Origin: Candidatus Zymogenaceae bacterium
Lineage (GTDB): Bacteria; Desulfobacterota; Zymogenia; Zymogenales; Zymogenaceae
Assembly (NCBI GenBank): GCA_016933535.1
Contig: JAFGAS010000035.1
Span: 1-64,000 of the forward strand
Direction: 5' to 3'
DNA: 64,000 nucleotides
How positions within the stretch are numbered: position 1 is the first letter of the stretch; each line of letters begins with the position of its first letter. The position numbers and the translations under genes are program-made. Shown here piece after piece: positions 52,133 through 61,579 of the stretch. The notes beneath the pieces were generated by a model. That model did no database searches and was not told the DNA's origin. It saw only the letters and a list, made by a program, of their open reading frames with translations.

Positions 52133-55078
52133 TTACGGGTTATCGTGAAGCGATGAGGGCAACATGATGGTGAAAATCGTACGTTTTCCCGGTTCGCTGC
52201 GAGCATATATTGCTCCGTCGTGCTCTACGATGATCCCGTAGCTCACCGAAAGCCCCAGTCCGGTGCCTTGTCCCGGCGGTTTCGTCGTAAAGAATGGGTC
52301 AAATATCTTATCCATGTTATCACGGTCGATACCATGCCCGTTATCCTCGATCGCGACCTCAATTCTTTTCGTCTTTTCGTCATAAGATGTCGCGATAATG
52401 ATCTTTCCTTTTTTATCAACCGCGTCGATAGCGTTCTTTATAATATTGAGAAAAACCTGTGTTAGCTTGATCTGATTTCCGTAGAAGGGGGAGAGGTTTT
52501 TTGAAAACTTCCTTTTCAGGACGATCTTTTTATCCTTCATCTGTTTCTGATTGATGAGAATGACGCCGTCAAGGACTTCATTAACACTGAAGAATTCCTT
52601 TTTGTCGACCCGGGTGCGTGAAAAGAGAAGCAGGTCGTTGAGGATCGTCTTACAGTTGAGGGCTTGTTCCTCGATGATTTTAAGGTCGTCGTAATCCTCG
52701 CTCTTTTTGGTCTTCTCCTGGAGAAGAATCTGCGTGTATCCGAGGATCGAAGTCAATGGATTATTGATTTCATGAGCAACGCCCGCGGAAAGCTGACCCA
52801 GGGAAATGAGCCGGTCGCTCTGGATCAGGTGTTCCTGTATCTTTTTTTCTTCGGTAATGTGACGGCTGTGCACAAGGTAATCATGGGAAAAGGACGCGGG
52901 GACGACCGGATAGATCGAAACGCGATAGAACCGTGTGCCATCCTTGTCGGATACCATGACTTCATCGGTAATACCGACATGATCAGTCATAACAAGCCCA
53001 AGAGGACAGCCGGCGCATGGTTCGTTCTTCGTATTGAGAAAAGAATAGCACTTTCTTTCAAGAATATCCGTATAGGGAAGGGAGAGTTCTTCGGCAACGC
53101 TTCGATTGACGAATTTTATTACATAATCGGAATCGATCATGTACATCCGATCGGAAACCGCGTCGAAGGCCGCCTGCAGCCGTTGTTTTGAATTTTCAAC
53201 GGCAATCTCCAGGGCCTTGCGTTGGGTTGTATCCCTAACCACCCCCTGGATGAACCGGGTTCCTTTTCCCAGATCGATGGCGTTCATCTTGATATCGAGA
53301 TTTAGCGTGCCCCTCTTATCAACGGTGATCGAAGTATTGGTATATGTCGTCTGATCGGGCGCCGGGATCAACCGGGTTATGTCGGTAGAGTCCGTCTCTG
53401 CCGAGGCCGGGAATATACGCTCAAAAAACTGCCGGCAATCCATTCCGACAGGAGAAACGCCGAGTATCTCCGTCATTGATTTGTTGGCCGATATTACCGC
53501 TCCATTGAGCTCACAGAGGAATATCCCGTCTGCGGCGCTCTCGACGATGGTCCGGTACTTCTGTTCGGACTCGAAGAGTTCCCGGCTCTTTTTTTTCACT
53601 TCCCTTTCGAGAAATTTCCGGTCTTCGTTAAGGACCTCTTCTCTTTTCCTTCGGGCCGATATGTCGATGAAGATCCCGGCTATCAGATCTTTCTCGTCCA
53701 TTGAGACGATCTTCGGTTGGGCCTCAATATAGATCACCTCACCGTTCTTCTTAATGATTGGGATCTCAATCTTGTCCGGGATAGTATTGGTGTTCATTAT
53801 GTCCCGATAGTTGGAGGCGATTCTCCCCCAATCCTCCTTGGGGATAAAGTCATAGATGATTTTCCCAATTACTTCACCCCGCTCATATCCCATCATCTCA
53901 AAAGCGGCGTCGTTGGCGTAAACGATGGTATTGTCCTGTACCAGATAAAAGCCGTCGTTGATGTCTTCCACAAGGGTCCGATAGCGCTCCTCGGAGCTCT
54001 TGAGCTCCTTTGTATACGTGAGGAGATTACGGCTCATCATGTTAAAGGCCTCAGCGATACGGTTGATCTCCTTCCAGCTTTTAACATCGATGGTGGTCCC
54101 CAGGTTTCCCTCGGCGATCCTGGCGGTGCCGTCTATGATAGTCTGGATGGGTTGCGTCATCCGTGCCGAAATATAGATACTGACCAGGATAATGAGTGAG
54201 AGCACCGCGATCATCTCGAGGAGGTCCCTGATGAGCACATAATGAGAGAGGGAGTAGGCCTCGTTCTTCTGTTGAATTGCGACGATAAAGAGCGGCGCCA
54301 TCTCAAAGAGCGGGTTCTTATCCATAACGACTGCAGATCCGACATATTCAATGCCGTCCCTATCGGCGAATTCGACTGAGAAACTCTTTACACCATCGAT
54401 CGGTATCTCCCCGGTGGGAAGTCCGGGAAACTTCTCGAAGATCATCGATCGATTGGGATTGGAGACGATGTTTCCAAACTGATCAACGATGAGAATGTAG
54501 CCGGTTTCGCCGAATCTGACTGTGTCGGAGACTTCCCAGATCTTCTCCATATTCATCCGGGCCGAAAGTATCGATACGACCTTCTCGTTATCTACTACCG
54601 GGACAAAGAAACGGATCTTCAAATCAATTCCGGAAAGATCGCGGTAGGGATCGGTAATGACCGATCTACCCTCAGTGGCCTCAAGAAACCACCGGGTTTT
54701 GCTCAAGTCGGAAAAGAAGGAATAGGTAGTGGAAAGGACCGCCGTGCCGTCGAGACTCATCAGGGTGATATCACTAAAATAGTGATAGTAATCCTGAACC
54801 TTATAGATCTCGGATATCTTCTCATCATGGGTCGCATTCGGCGATTTGAAGGCAGGACTTTGTGATAAAAGCTTCAGGTCTACGATTCGATCGGTCAGAA
54901 AAATGTTCAGGTCTTTACTGTAGTGTACGATGAGATCAATGTAACTCTTATGGACGTTACGTTTGAGCTCCTTCGTCAGGGAGAGGATATCAAAGAGGAA
55001 GTAAACCGCCAGAGGGACAAAGGCAATAATGACGATAAGGATAAAGATATCGGAACGAATGGATCGAGCCTTTTTCAT
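52133..55078 (-). CDS. Membrane PAS/Cache sensor histidine kinase
   Basis: 981 residues from ATG 55078, which overlaps the upstream stop (ATGA). Architecture: membrane helix, periplasmic dCache-like domain (about 35-270), second membrane helix, HAMP (about 300-350), three PAS domains (about 365-490, 505-630, 640-760), HisKA with the phospho-His in GVAHEINNPLTSILGY, and an HATPase (N box IKNAIDAVDKKGK, GTGLGLSVSYGI). The third PAS contains a C-x2-C (NEPCAGCPLG). Translational coupling to the PotD-like gene suggests that protein presents ligand to this kinase. Confidence 0.94.
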   Translation of the reverse strand: MKKARSIRSDIFILIVIIAFVPLAVYFLFDILSLTKELKRNVHKSYIDLIVHYSKDLNIFLTDRIVDLKLLSQSPAFKSPNATHDEKISEIYKVQDYYHYFSDITLMSLDGTAVLSTTYSFFSDLSKTRWFLEATEGRSVITDPYRDLSGIDLKIRFFVPVVDNEKVVSILSARMNMEKIWEVSDTVRFGETGYILIVDQFGNIVSNPNRSMIFEKFPGLPTGEIPIDGVKSFSVEFADRDGIEYVGSAVVMDKNPLFEMAPLFIVAIQQKNEAYSLSHYVLIRDLLEMIAVLSLIILVSIYISARMTQPIQTIIDGTARIAEGNLGTTIDVKSWKEINRIAEAFNMMSRNLLTYTKELKSSEERYRTLVEDINDGFYLVQDNTIVYANDAAFEMMGYERGEVIGKIIYDFIPKEDWGRIASNYRDIMNTNTIPDKIEIPIIKKNGEVIYIEAQPKIVSMDEKDLIAGIFIDISARRKREEVLNEDRKFLEREVKKKSRELFESEQKYRTIVESAADGIFLCELNGAVISANKSMTEILGVSPVGMDCRQFFERIFPASAETDSTDITRLIPAPDQTTYTNTSITVDKRGTLNLDIKMNAIDLGKGTRFIQGVVRDTTQRKALEIAVENSKQRLQAAFDAVSDRMYMIDSDYVIKFVNRSVAEELSLPYTDILERKCYSFLNTKNEPCAGCPLGLVMTDHVGITDEVMVSDKDGTRFYRVSIYPVVPASFSHDYLVHSRHITEEKKIQEHLIQSDRLISLGQLSAGVAHEINNPLTSILGYTQILLQEKTKKSEDYDDLKIIEEQALNCKTILNDLLLFSRTRVDKKEFFSVNEVLDGVILINQKQMKDKKIVLKRKFSKNLSPFYGNQIKLTQVFLNIIKNAIDAVDKKGKIIIATSYDEKTKRIEVAIEDNGHGIDRDNMDKIFDPFFTTKPPGQGTGLGLSVSYGIIVEHDGAIYARSEPGKRTIFTIMLPSSLHDNP

Positions 55079-56172
55079 CTCAGCAGTTCGTACCACAATT
55101 TATTGAAGAATTGGTTGGTCGTCTCGTCAAGGGGAAGATAGTATTCGCATCTGGCAAGGAGCGGCGCCGGAAGGTAGATGGACCGTGATTCGAGAAGTTC
55201 GCTATTGAGATAGCGATTGGAGGAAGAGACGGCGTTGGCATACCAGACATAATTAGAGATCGTGGCGATATTTTCGGGTTTGAGGATGTAATTGATGAAG
55301 GCCTCGGCGGTATTCTTGTTTTTCGATGTAGCCGGGATCACCCAGCTGTCCAGCCAGATGGGCGCCCCGGACGGCGGTACGACGTATTCGATGTCCGGAT
55401 TTTCCTGTGCGACCATCAGACTGTCTCCACTATAAAGAAAGGCGATATAGGTGGAACCATCCAGAAGATGCTCCTGTATCTCCTGAGAATCGAAATATCC
55501 CCTGATAATCAGCCGCTGTTTCTTCAGGATATTCTGGGCCCTTGTGAGGTCTTGTTTGTCCCGCGCATTAATCGAACATCCGATCATCTTGAGGGCGGGC
55601 GCGAAATTTTCCTGGATATCGTTGAGCATATCGATCCTGTTTGCATACCGCCGGTCAAACAAAATCCCCCAGTCTATAACATCGGCTGTGACATACCGTC
55701 TATTGACGGCAATGCCGGAGGTTCCCCACAGATAGGGTACCGAAAATTGCATCAGGGGGTCGCCGGGTGTATTCGAAATATCGGGGTCAATGCCGGAGAT
55801 GTTGGGGATGTTCTTCTTGTCAATCGGGGCGATCAACCCCATATCGGTTATGGTCTTGACGATACTCTCGCTGGTGACGGCAAGATCGTACTTTCCGGGG
55901 TCGGACAGCACCATACTGATCATCTCGTCTTCGCTCGCGAACGTCCTAATGATTACTTTTACGCCGAACTCCTTCTCGAACGATCTGACCACGCCCATTT
56001 CAATATAGTCTTCCCAGTTGAGGACCGTGAGGGTATCGGACAGTCTCTGTTCCTTGTTGCCGCAAAACGAACATCCGCCGATCAGGATCGAACATAAAAC
56101 CATAAAAATCGAAATAAGGGCCGTAAAGAAATGCAGGCTAACGCCTTCGTGCCGCGCAAAGATCCCCTTCAT
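55075..56172 (-). CDS. PotD-like periplasmic binding lipoprotein
   Basis: 365 residues. The signal ends LIGGC-SFCG (lipobox), so it is membrane-anchored outside the cytoplasm. The remainder is a type 2 periplasmic binding fold of the spermidine/putrescine (PotD/PotF) class: TVLNWEDYIEMGVVRSFEKEFGVKV and YDLAVTSESIVKTI, then the C-terminal ATSKNKNTAEAFINYILKPEN. No ABC permease or ATPase is nearby. Coupling to the sensor kinase gene suggests that it acts as a polyamine (or related) ligand sensor for signalling. Confidence 0.9.
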   Translation of the reverse strand: MKGIFARHEGVSLHFFTALISIFMVLCSILIGGCSFCGNKEQRLSDTLTVLNWEDYIEMGVVRSFEKEFGVKVIIRTFASEDEMISMVLSDPGKYDLAVTSESIVKTITDMGLIAPIDKKNIPNISGIDPDISNTPGDPLMQFSVPYLWGTSGIAVNRRYVTADVIDWGILFDRRYANRIDMLNDIQENFAPALKMIGCSINARDKQDLTRAQNILKKQRLIIRGYFDSQEIQEHLLDGSTYIAFLYSGDSLMVAQENPDIEYVVPPSGAPIWLDSWVIPATSKNKNTAEAFINYILKPENIATISNYVWYANAVSSSNRYLNSELLESRSIYLPAPLLARCEYYLPLDETTNQFFNKLWYELLR

Positions 56173-56186
56173 GTGACATCTCCGAT

Positions 56187-56951
56187 TTATTCGGTAGTAA
56201 ACGACTCAAGTACGTATTCAATGTTCGGTCCGAATCTGGAGTGAAACGTGCCGACCACTTTGTTGTCGGTCCGGATGAATCCCTGCATGGTTATCAGCTC
56301 GCTGTTCTCCCGCTCGGTGAGAAATCGCGAAGGCACCGTACCGGGCGGCATCGAAAGTTTCTTAGGCGTCACGTAGACAAAAAACTGGTTCTTGTCGTTG
56401 ATAGAAAAAAGGGAGGCGGCCAGGGGATCGTAGGTGTCGTCAAGACCCACCATGACCGTTGCCGACTCGGTGAGATTTATCAGGTAGCGATTTGGTGTGA
56501 TGGAAAAAGAGAAATCAGACGTGGGAGGATCCCCGGCAAATTCGCGTACGACTATGTTACCCTCCAGTAGCCGCAGCGACCCATTGGATATCTCAAGAGT
56601 GATCTCCCAGGTGAGCGTAGGATCATCAATGGGTTCCCCTCCCTGTCCCCGATATACCCGCACTACTTCGCCCGTGGCGTCGTGGGTACTCCCGTCATCA
56701 CCGGGCGGTGCCTCAAATTCACCCTCTGCGGTTTTATGGGGGGCGACGGTCATGACGATATCGGGCCGGGGAGTTCCGCCCTCTTTATTCGGCATGATCA
56801 TTTTAATAAAGACGACGGCCAAGACAACCGCAAGGATAATCGTAAACAGGAACCTCAGGAGTTTAATGGCGGGACGGTCCTTCAGGGGGAGGCGCGCCGT
56901 CTCCCTTTTAGTCTTCGTTCTGATTTCGGGGGACGGTCCTCGTCGGTTCAT
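56187..56951 (-). CDS. Hypothetical single-membrane-span protein
   Basis: 254 residues, one N-terminal membrane helix (about 32-50, LRFLFTIILAVVLAVVFIKMI) after a basic cytoplasmic tail. A Pro/Gly/Asp-rich linker (EFEAPPGDDGSTHDATGEVV) and a beta-rich periplasmic domain follow. No family recognised. It lies 15 bases upstream of the PotD-like gene and is probably the first gene of the unit with the kinase. A role as an accessory to the sensor is only an inference from position. Confidence 0.65.
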   Translation of the reverse strand: MNRRGPSPEIRTKTKRETARLPLKDRPAIKLLRFLFTIILAVVLAVVFIKMIMPNKEGGTPRPDIVMTVAPHKTAEGEFEAPPGDDGSTHDATGEVVRVYRGQGGEPIDDPTLTWEITLEISNGSLRLLEGNIVVREFAGDPPTSDFSFSITPNRYLINLTESATVMVGLDDTYDPLAASLFSINDKNQFFVYVTPKKLSMPPGTVPSRFLTERENSELITMQGFIRTDNKVVGTFHSRFGPNIEYVLESFTTE

Positions 56952-57395
56952 ATCTTTTTTTCTTTATATATGGAGACGAATGGTAATCGGCGGTGAATCT
57001 TTACTAGCTCCATATGTATCAAATTCTAATGATTTAATCAAGAGAAAATGGAAGGGCAAGCCCCCAAGAGGCTGCTTTATAACGATATGAGTGTTTCGTA
57101 TAGACCGGGGAACCGAGGAGGTGGCAATCGTTTGGTCGGAAAGAAGATATAGCTGAAGGGTTCTCCGGGTCGTTTCCAACGGGGGTGAGCAGGAACCGAT
57201 GAAAAATAGAGTATCTGCGCATCCTGCCCGGACGCCCAAATGTACTCGTGTCACAAGTAGTAGCTATGCTGGAAGAATTTAATTTCGTTGCCAAATATAG
57301 TGTGATAAAATGCGCGCGAGCAAACGATAGTGAAAAAGAGACCGTCCTAATCGGGACATACCGGAGAAAACAAACATTTTTTGATGGAGGTGAAC
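56952..57395. other. Divergent intergenic region
   Basis: 444 bases between the sensor operon (minus strand) and the alpha-galactosidase (plus strand). On the minus strand a TTGATT-17-TACATA sequence near 57020-57050 is a possible promoter for the hypothetical protein. Open frames on either strand look spurious. GGAGGT at 57386-57391 is the ribosome binding site of the alpha-galactosidase. Confidence 0.5.
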
Positions 57396-59804
57396 GTGGC
57401 GGCAATATCCGTTACAGAGGGTAAAGAAATTCTCTATATCTCCAATCGTTTTATACGGTTTGGCTTTAATCTTAAAACGGGAAGGCTCTCTATCGGCCGG
57501 CCCGACCTCATATTTCCAAGGGTCCGGGACGCGGCCGCAACGGCCGGACTGCGTATCGATCACAGGCGGGTATCGGCGACGTTCGGAACCGGCCGTGTGA
57601 CCGTCTCGAACTCCGCCCTTACCGATATTCACGGGAAGGGCAGGGAGGTTCGTATCGTCGATGAAGGACGACCCGACCACCTTGAGATGGCCTTTACCGT
57701 TCGCCTTTTCGAGCATCATTCCTTTATCCTGATGAGACTTGGCATAAGAAATATCGGTGGGGATGAGTGTGCTCTCGAAGATCTTTTCCTGCTTGACGCC
57801 TCCCGTGAGTCGGGAGGGCGGCTGGAACTGAGCCAGGATTATCGTCCTCTTAATTTCCTCAAGGTCGGATGGCATGACTGGTGCTATACGGGACTTATGA
57901 CGGCCCGGGATCGGGATGTCTCCACCATGATCGGGCATTGGGTCGGAAAGATGTACTTTAACCCAACCACGCCCATCTCCCGAAAGCGCGGAGATTTCTG
58001 GGGCGAGGGGTGGGGGATAGTGACCGATCAAAAGACCGCCGTTGTGGCGGGCTTCGCCTCAACGGCCGACCAGTTTGGACAAATCCATGTGAACTGCAAT
58101 CCGAAGAGGGAAGTGCTTTCCCTCGTGGCCCGGGCCGACGGGATTGTGCTTGATTCCGGGGAAGAATTCCTGTCGGAATGGGGCTTTTTCCAGTTCGTGG
58201 ATCTGCCGAATAGCGATCCCGCCGCCGACTATGCCGACACGGTGGCCCGGTTCATGAAGCCCCGCGTCTCGTTGAGCCCGCCGCCGGCAAAATGGACCCA
58301 CTGGTACCATTTCTTTCACGATATCACCGAAGATCTCTTCATCCACAACCTGGATGCAATAGACGCGATTCGCCAAACCGTTCCATTCCATACGGTTCAG
58401 CTCGACGACGGCTATCAATCGGCCTGGGGTGACTGGTATACGCAGAACGAAAAATTTCCCAACGGCCTGAAATACCTGGCGGGGCGGGTCGCCGAGAAAG
58501 GATTCGTGCCCGGACTATGGATTGCGCCCTTTGTCGCCGACCCGAAGTCGGAGCTCGCCCAAAAACATCCGGATTGGCTTGTTAAGGATGTGAAGGGAAA
58601 GCCGATCATCGGAGGGTTTTTCTGGGACTTCTTCGGATATGTCCTTGACCTGACCAACCCGGCGGTGCTTGACTGGGTTACGAAACTCATGGAGACCGTC
58701 GTGAAGGAGTGGGGGTTTGGATTCGTCAAGACCGATTTCGTATACGCCGGCGCCCTCCCCGGGGTTCGACATGACCCAAAGATGACGCGCGCCCAGGCCT
58801 TCCGAAAGGGAATGGAGGCGATTCGAAAGGGACTCGGGCAAGATACGTACCATCTGGGCTGCGGCTGCCCTTTCGGGCCGTCCATTGGGATTGTCGATGC
58901 GATGAGAATCGGGCCGGATACGGCACCGAACTGGAAACCGCTCGTCCAGAATATGCGTTGGGCTACTCCTTTCATTACTCGAGAGAAGGGAATTCCCGCG
59001 CTTCGCAACAACATCCGCCATACGCTGAACCTCGGGACCGTCCATAATCGCTGGTGGACGAGCGATCCCGACTGCCTGATGGTCAGAAACTACGATACAA
59101 CGCTCACCGATGAGGAGATCAAGAGCAACGTATCTCTTATAGGGCTTCTGGGCGGGCTTGTCATTAACTCTGATGATCTGACCAGGCTTTCGGTTGACCG
59201 GCAGCGCCTTATCTCGTTACTCCTTCCGGTCATGAGCCCCCGGGGCCGCGCCGTTGACCTCCTTGAAAATGAGATGGCCGAACTCTACGCCCTGGATATG
59301 AACGAGCCGTGGGGTAATTGGACTATGGCGGCGCAATTTAACTGGGACGGCAGACAGGCCGGAAAACGGCTTGACATCGGCAGGCTTTCCCTTGACCCGG
59401 AAAAGGAATACCACGTCTTTGACTTCTGGGACTCCACGTACCGGCTTCATGCCGGACGATATATCGACCTTCCCGATATCCCCGCCCACGGATGCAGGTT
59501 GCTGCGTCTGTGCGAAAACACCGGCAAACCGACCGTCGTCGGCTCAACAATTCACATCACGTGCGGGGGCGAGATCCAGACGCTGAAGACGGGCAAGCGG
59601 AAGGCGACGCTGGTCATCGAGGACCTGGGAAGACACGTCCAGGGTGAGCTCTGGCTCTGGCTGCCGGGACAGATCACGAGTGCAAAGGCCGGTAAATCGA
59701 CGGTTGCGGTTCGCAAACGTACCGACAACGTCTGGGCGCTCAATCTATCGGTCAGGGAGAAGACGACCGTCACGGTTACGTGGAATGAAGAACTTACCGA
59801 CTGA
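57396..59804 (+). CDS. GH36-type alpha-galactosidase
   Basis: 802 residues from GTG 57396, chosen because GGAGGT lies just upstream; TTG 57381 and ATG 57384 overlap that site. The GH36 clan-D barrel is clear: HTVQLDDGYQSAWGDW, VPGLWIAPFVADPKSELAQ, nucleophile Asp (near residue 447) in FVKTDFVYAG, and acid/base Asp (near 508) in AMRIGPDTAP. An N-terminal beta-supersandwich and C-terminal beta domain complete the usual layout. No signal peptide, so cytoplasmic. It would cleave alpha-galactosides imported by the symporter encoded downstream. Confidence 0.92.
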   Translation: MAAISVTEGKEILYISNRFIRFGFNLKTGRLSIGRPDLIFPRVRDAAATAGLRIDHRRVSATFGTGRVTVSNSALTDIHGKGREVRIVDEGRPDHLEMAFTVRLFEHHSFILMRLGIRNIGGDECALEDLFLLDASRESGGRLELSQDYRPLNFLKVGWHDWCYTGLMTARDRDVSTMIGHWVGKMYFNPTTPISRKRGDFWGEGWGIVTDQKTAVVAGFASTADQFGQIHVNCNPKREVLSLVARADGIVLDSGEEFLSEWGFFQFVDLPNSDPAADYADTVARFMKPRVSLSPPPAKWTHWYHFFHDITEDLFIHNLDAIDAIRQTVPFHTVQLDDGYQSAWGDWYTQNEKFPNGLKYLAGRVAEKGFVPGLWIAPFVADPKSELAQKHPDWLVKDVKGKPIIGGFFWDFFGYVLDLTNPAVLDWVTKLMETVVKEWGFGFVKTDFVYAGALPGVRHDPKMTRAQAFRKGMEAIRKGLGQDTYHLGCGCPFGPSIGIVDAMRIGPDTAPNWKPLVQNMRWATPFITREKGIPALRNNIRHTLNLGTVHNRWWTSDPDCLMVRNYDTTLTDEEIKSNVSLIGLLGGLVINSDDLTRLSVDRQRLISLLLPVMSPRGRAVDLLENEMAELYALDMNEPWGNWTMAAQFNWDGRQAGKRLDIGRLSLDPEKEYHVFDFWDSTYRLHAGRYIDLPDIPAHGCRLLRLCENTGKPTVVGSTIHITCGGEIQTLKTGKRKATLVIEDLGRHVQGELWLWLPGQITSAKAGKSTVAVRKRTDNVWALNLSVREKTTVTVTWNEELTD

Positions 59805-60045
59805 CGTGGTGGGGAGAAATCCTGTTTTCTCATCACGCTTTTTGCAGAGCCTGTTGACTCGCCGGTTATCGACGAGATAAAGCCGCGGTCAACACGCCCG
59901 ATGGAGCAAAGGCTTTTCTCTTGATGACCGATACCGATAACCAACCGACCCGGCAAGAGTATCCCCAAATAATTGGTTGATTAATTATAGCCAAAGGGTT
60001 ATGATTGCGTGTCGTTGGACAAACCACCAAAAGGAGTAATACCCC

Positions 60046-61428
60046 ATGGAAGGAAAAAAGCTGTCCGTCTGGACGAAAATCGGCTACGGAGTTTGTGACC
60101 TCGGCGGCAACCTTTTTTTTACCGCTACCGCCTTTGTCCTTATGATCTATCTTACCGACACCGTAAAACTGGCCGCGGGTCTGGCGGGAACGGCTCTCAT
60201 GGTGGGCCGGCTCTGGGACGCCTTCTATGATCCGGTCATCGGTTATATCTCCGACAAGACCAAAACCCGATGGGGCAGGCGGCGTCCCTTCATGTTCGCG
60301 GGTGCCGTCCCGCTGATGTTGGCCATGGCGCTGATGTTCGTCAATCCCTCGATGCTCTTCGGCGAGGGCTTTCAGACGCTCAATAACCAGATCCCCCTAT
60401 TTTTGTGGGTCATGGTCGTCTATATCGTCCTGTGCACTACGTATTCAACGGTCAATATCCCGTATTCCTCCTTGACGCCGGAATTGACGACTGACTACCA
60501 CGAACGCACGTCGCTCAACGGATACCGGTTCGGTTTCGCCGTAATCGGGACGCTGTTGGGGGCGGGGGCGGCACTGCCGATCGTCGGCATCTTTGCCGAT
60601 AAGAACGTCGGATTTGTCGCCATGGGGGCGATCTTCGGGATCGTTATGTCGGTTACTGCGCTCATTACCGTCTTTTCGGTCAAGGAACCCGAGAAGGTAC
60701 GGCCCGCTCAGATGGATTTTTTCAAGACCTATCTCGCGGTCTTTAAGAACAAGCCATACCTCTTCATCCTTTTTGCCTATGTCCTTCACATCCTGGCGAT
60801 TACGGCCGTATCGGGCATAGCGATATACTACTTCAAGTATATCCACGGGGCCGAGGCCAAGACGACCATAGCCATCCTCATCCTTCTGGGTACTGCCATG
60901 CTCTTTATCCCGGTATCCGTCATGCTTTCCAAGAAAATCGGCAAGAAACTGGTTTACGGCGGCGGGATGGTCTGGGTCGCGTTCGTGTTGATGCTTCTGT
61001 TCCTGTTCGGACACAAAGAACCTATCGCCTATTCGTATATTATGATGTTCGTCATGGGGATCGGCTTCGGATTTACCTACGCGCTTCCCTATGCCATCGT
61101 ACCGGACGCTATCGAGTACGACTATCTTAAAACGGGCCAGCGGCGAGAGGGTGCCTTCTACGGCATCTGGACGTGGGCCCTTAAGATCGGCCAGGCGTTT
61201 GCCGCCCTTTCCATGGGCTGGGTCCTTTCCCTCATGGGGTATGTGGCCGACAAGATGCCGCAGGCGCCTTCGGCCGAGCTGGGCATCAGGCTCTTCCTGG
61301 GGCCGATCCCCGCGGCTGTCTTTGTAACGGCCTCAATCGTGTTATACTTCTATCCGATCAACGAGAAGCGGTACGAAGAGATCCTGGCCGAGATAGCCAA
61401 GATGGAAAAGAAATCGGGCAAAAAATAG
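60046..61428 (+). CDS. GPH-family sugar:cation symporter (MelB-like)
   Basis: 460 residues with 12 membrane helices. The start ATG 60046 has AAGGAG nine bases upstream. The GPH signature is clear: GRLWDAFYDPVIGYISDKTKTRWGRRRP, with the Asp residues that bind cation. The second half carries YALPYAIVPDAIEYDYLKTGQRREG. It should import a galactoside or related sugar with Na+ or H+. It follows the alpha-galactosidase by 241 bases, so the two probably form a small alpha-galactoside utilisation unit. No sugar-specific regulator is in the window. Confidence 0.92.
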   Translation: MEGKKLSVWTKIGYGVCDLGGNLFFTATAFVLMIYLTDTVKLAAGLAGTALMVGRLWDAFYDPVIGYISDKTKTRWGRRRPFMFAGAVPLMLAMALMFVNPSMLFGEGFQTLNNQIPLFLWVMVVYIVLCTTYSTVNIPYSSLTPELTTDYHERTSLNGYRFGFAVIGTLLGAGAALPIVGIFADKNVGFVAMGAIFGIVMSVTALITVFSVKEPEKVRPAQMDFFKTYLAVFKNKPYLFILFAYVLHILAITAVSGIAIYYFKYIHGAEAKTTIAILILLGTAMLFIPVSVMLSKKIGKKLVYGGGMVWVAFVLMLLFLFGHKEPIAYSYIMMFVMGIGFGFTYALPYAIVPDAIEYDYLKTGQRREGAFYGIWTWALKIGQAFAALSMGWVLSLMGYVADKMPQAPSAELGIRLFLGPIPAAVFVTASIVLYFYPINEKRYEEILAEIAKMEKKSGKK

Positions 61429-61579
61429 GCCGCGTGTTGTGATCGGAAGCCGTTGACGGCGCGATCGATACAACCAATAGATAAGGAGGACGGCCGATAC
61501 CGGCAGTCTAGAGCGAGGTTCTAATGGGTCGGAAGTATTGTGCTGTGATCGGCAAACGATTTTAGGAAGAAGTGACCCC

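Noticed and set aside
57034-57405. Minus-strand frame upstream of the alpha-galactosidase
   Set aside because: It overlaps the start of a well-supported gene on the other strand and shows no domain.
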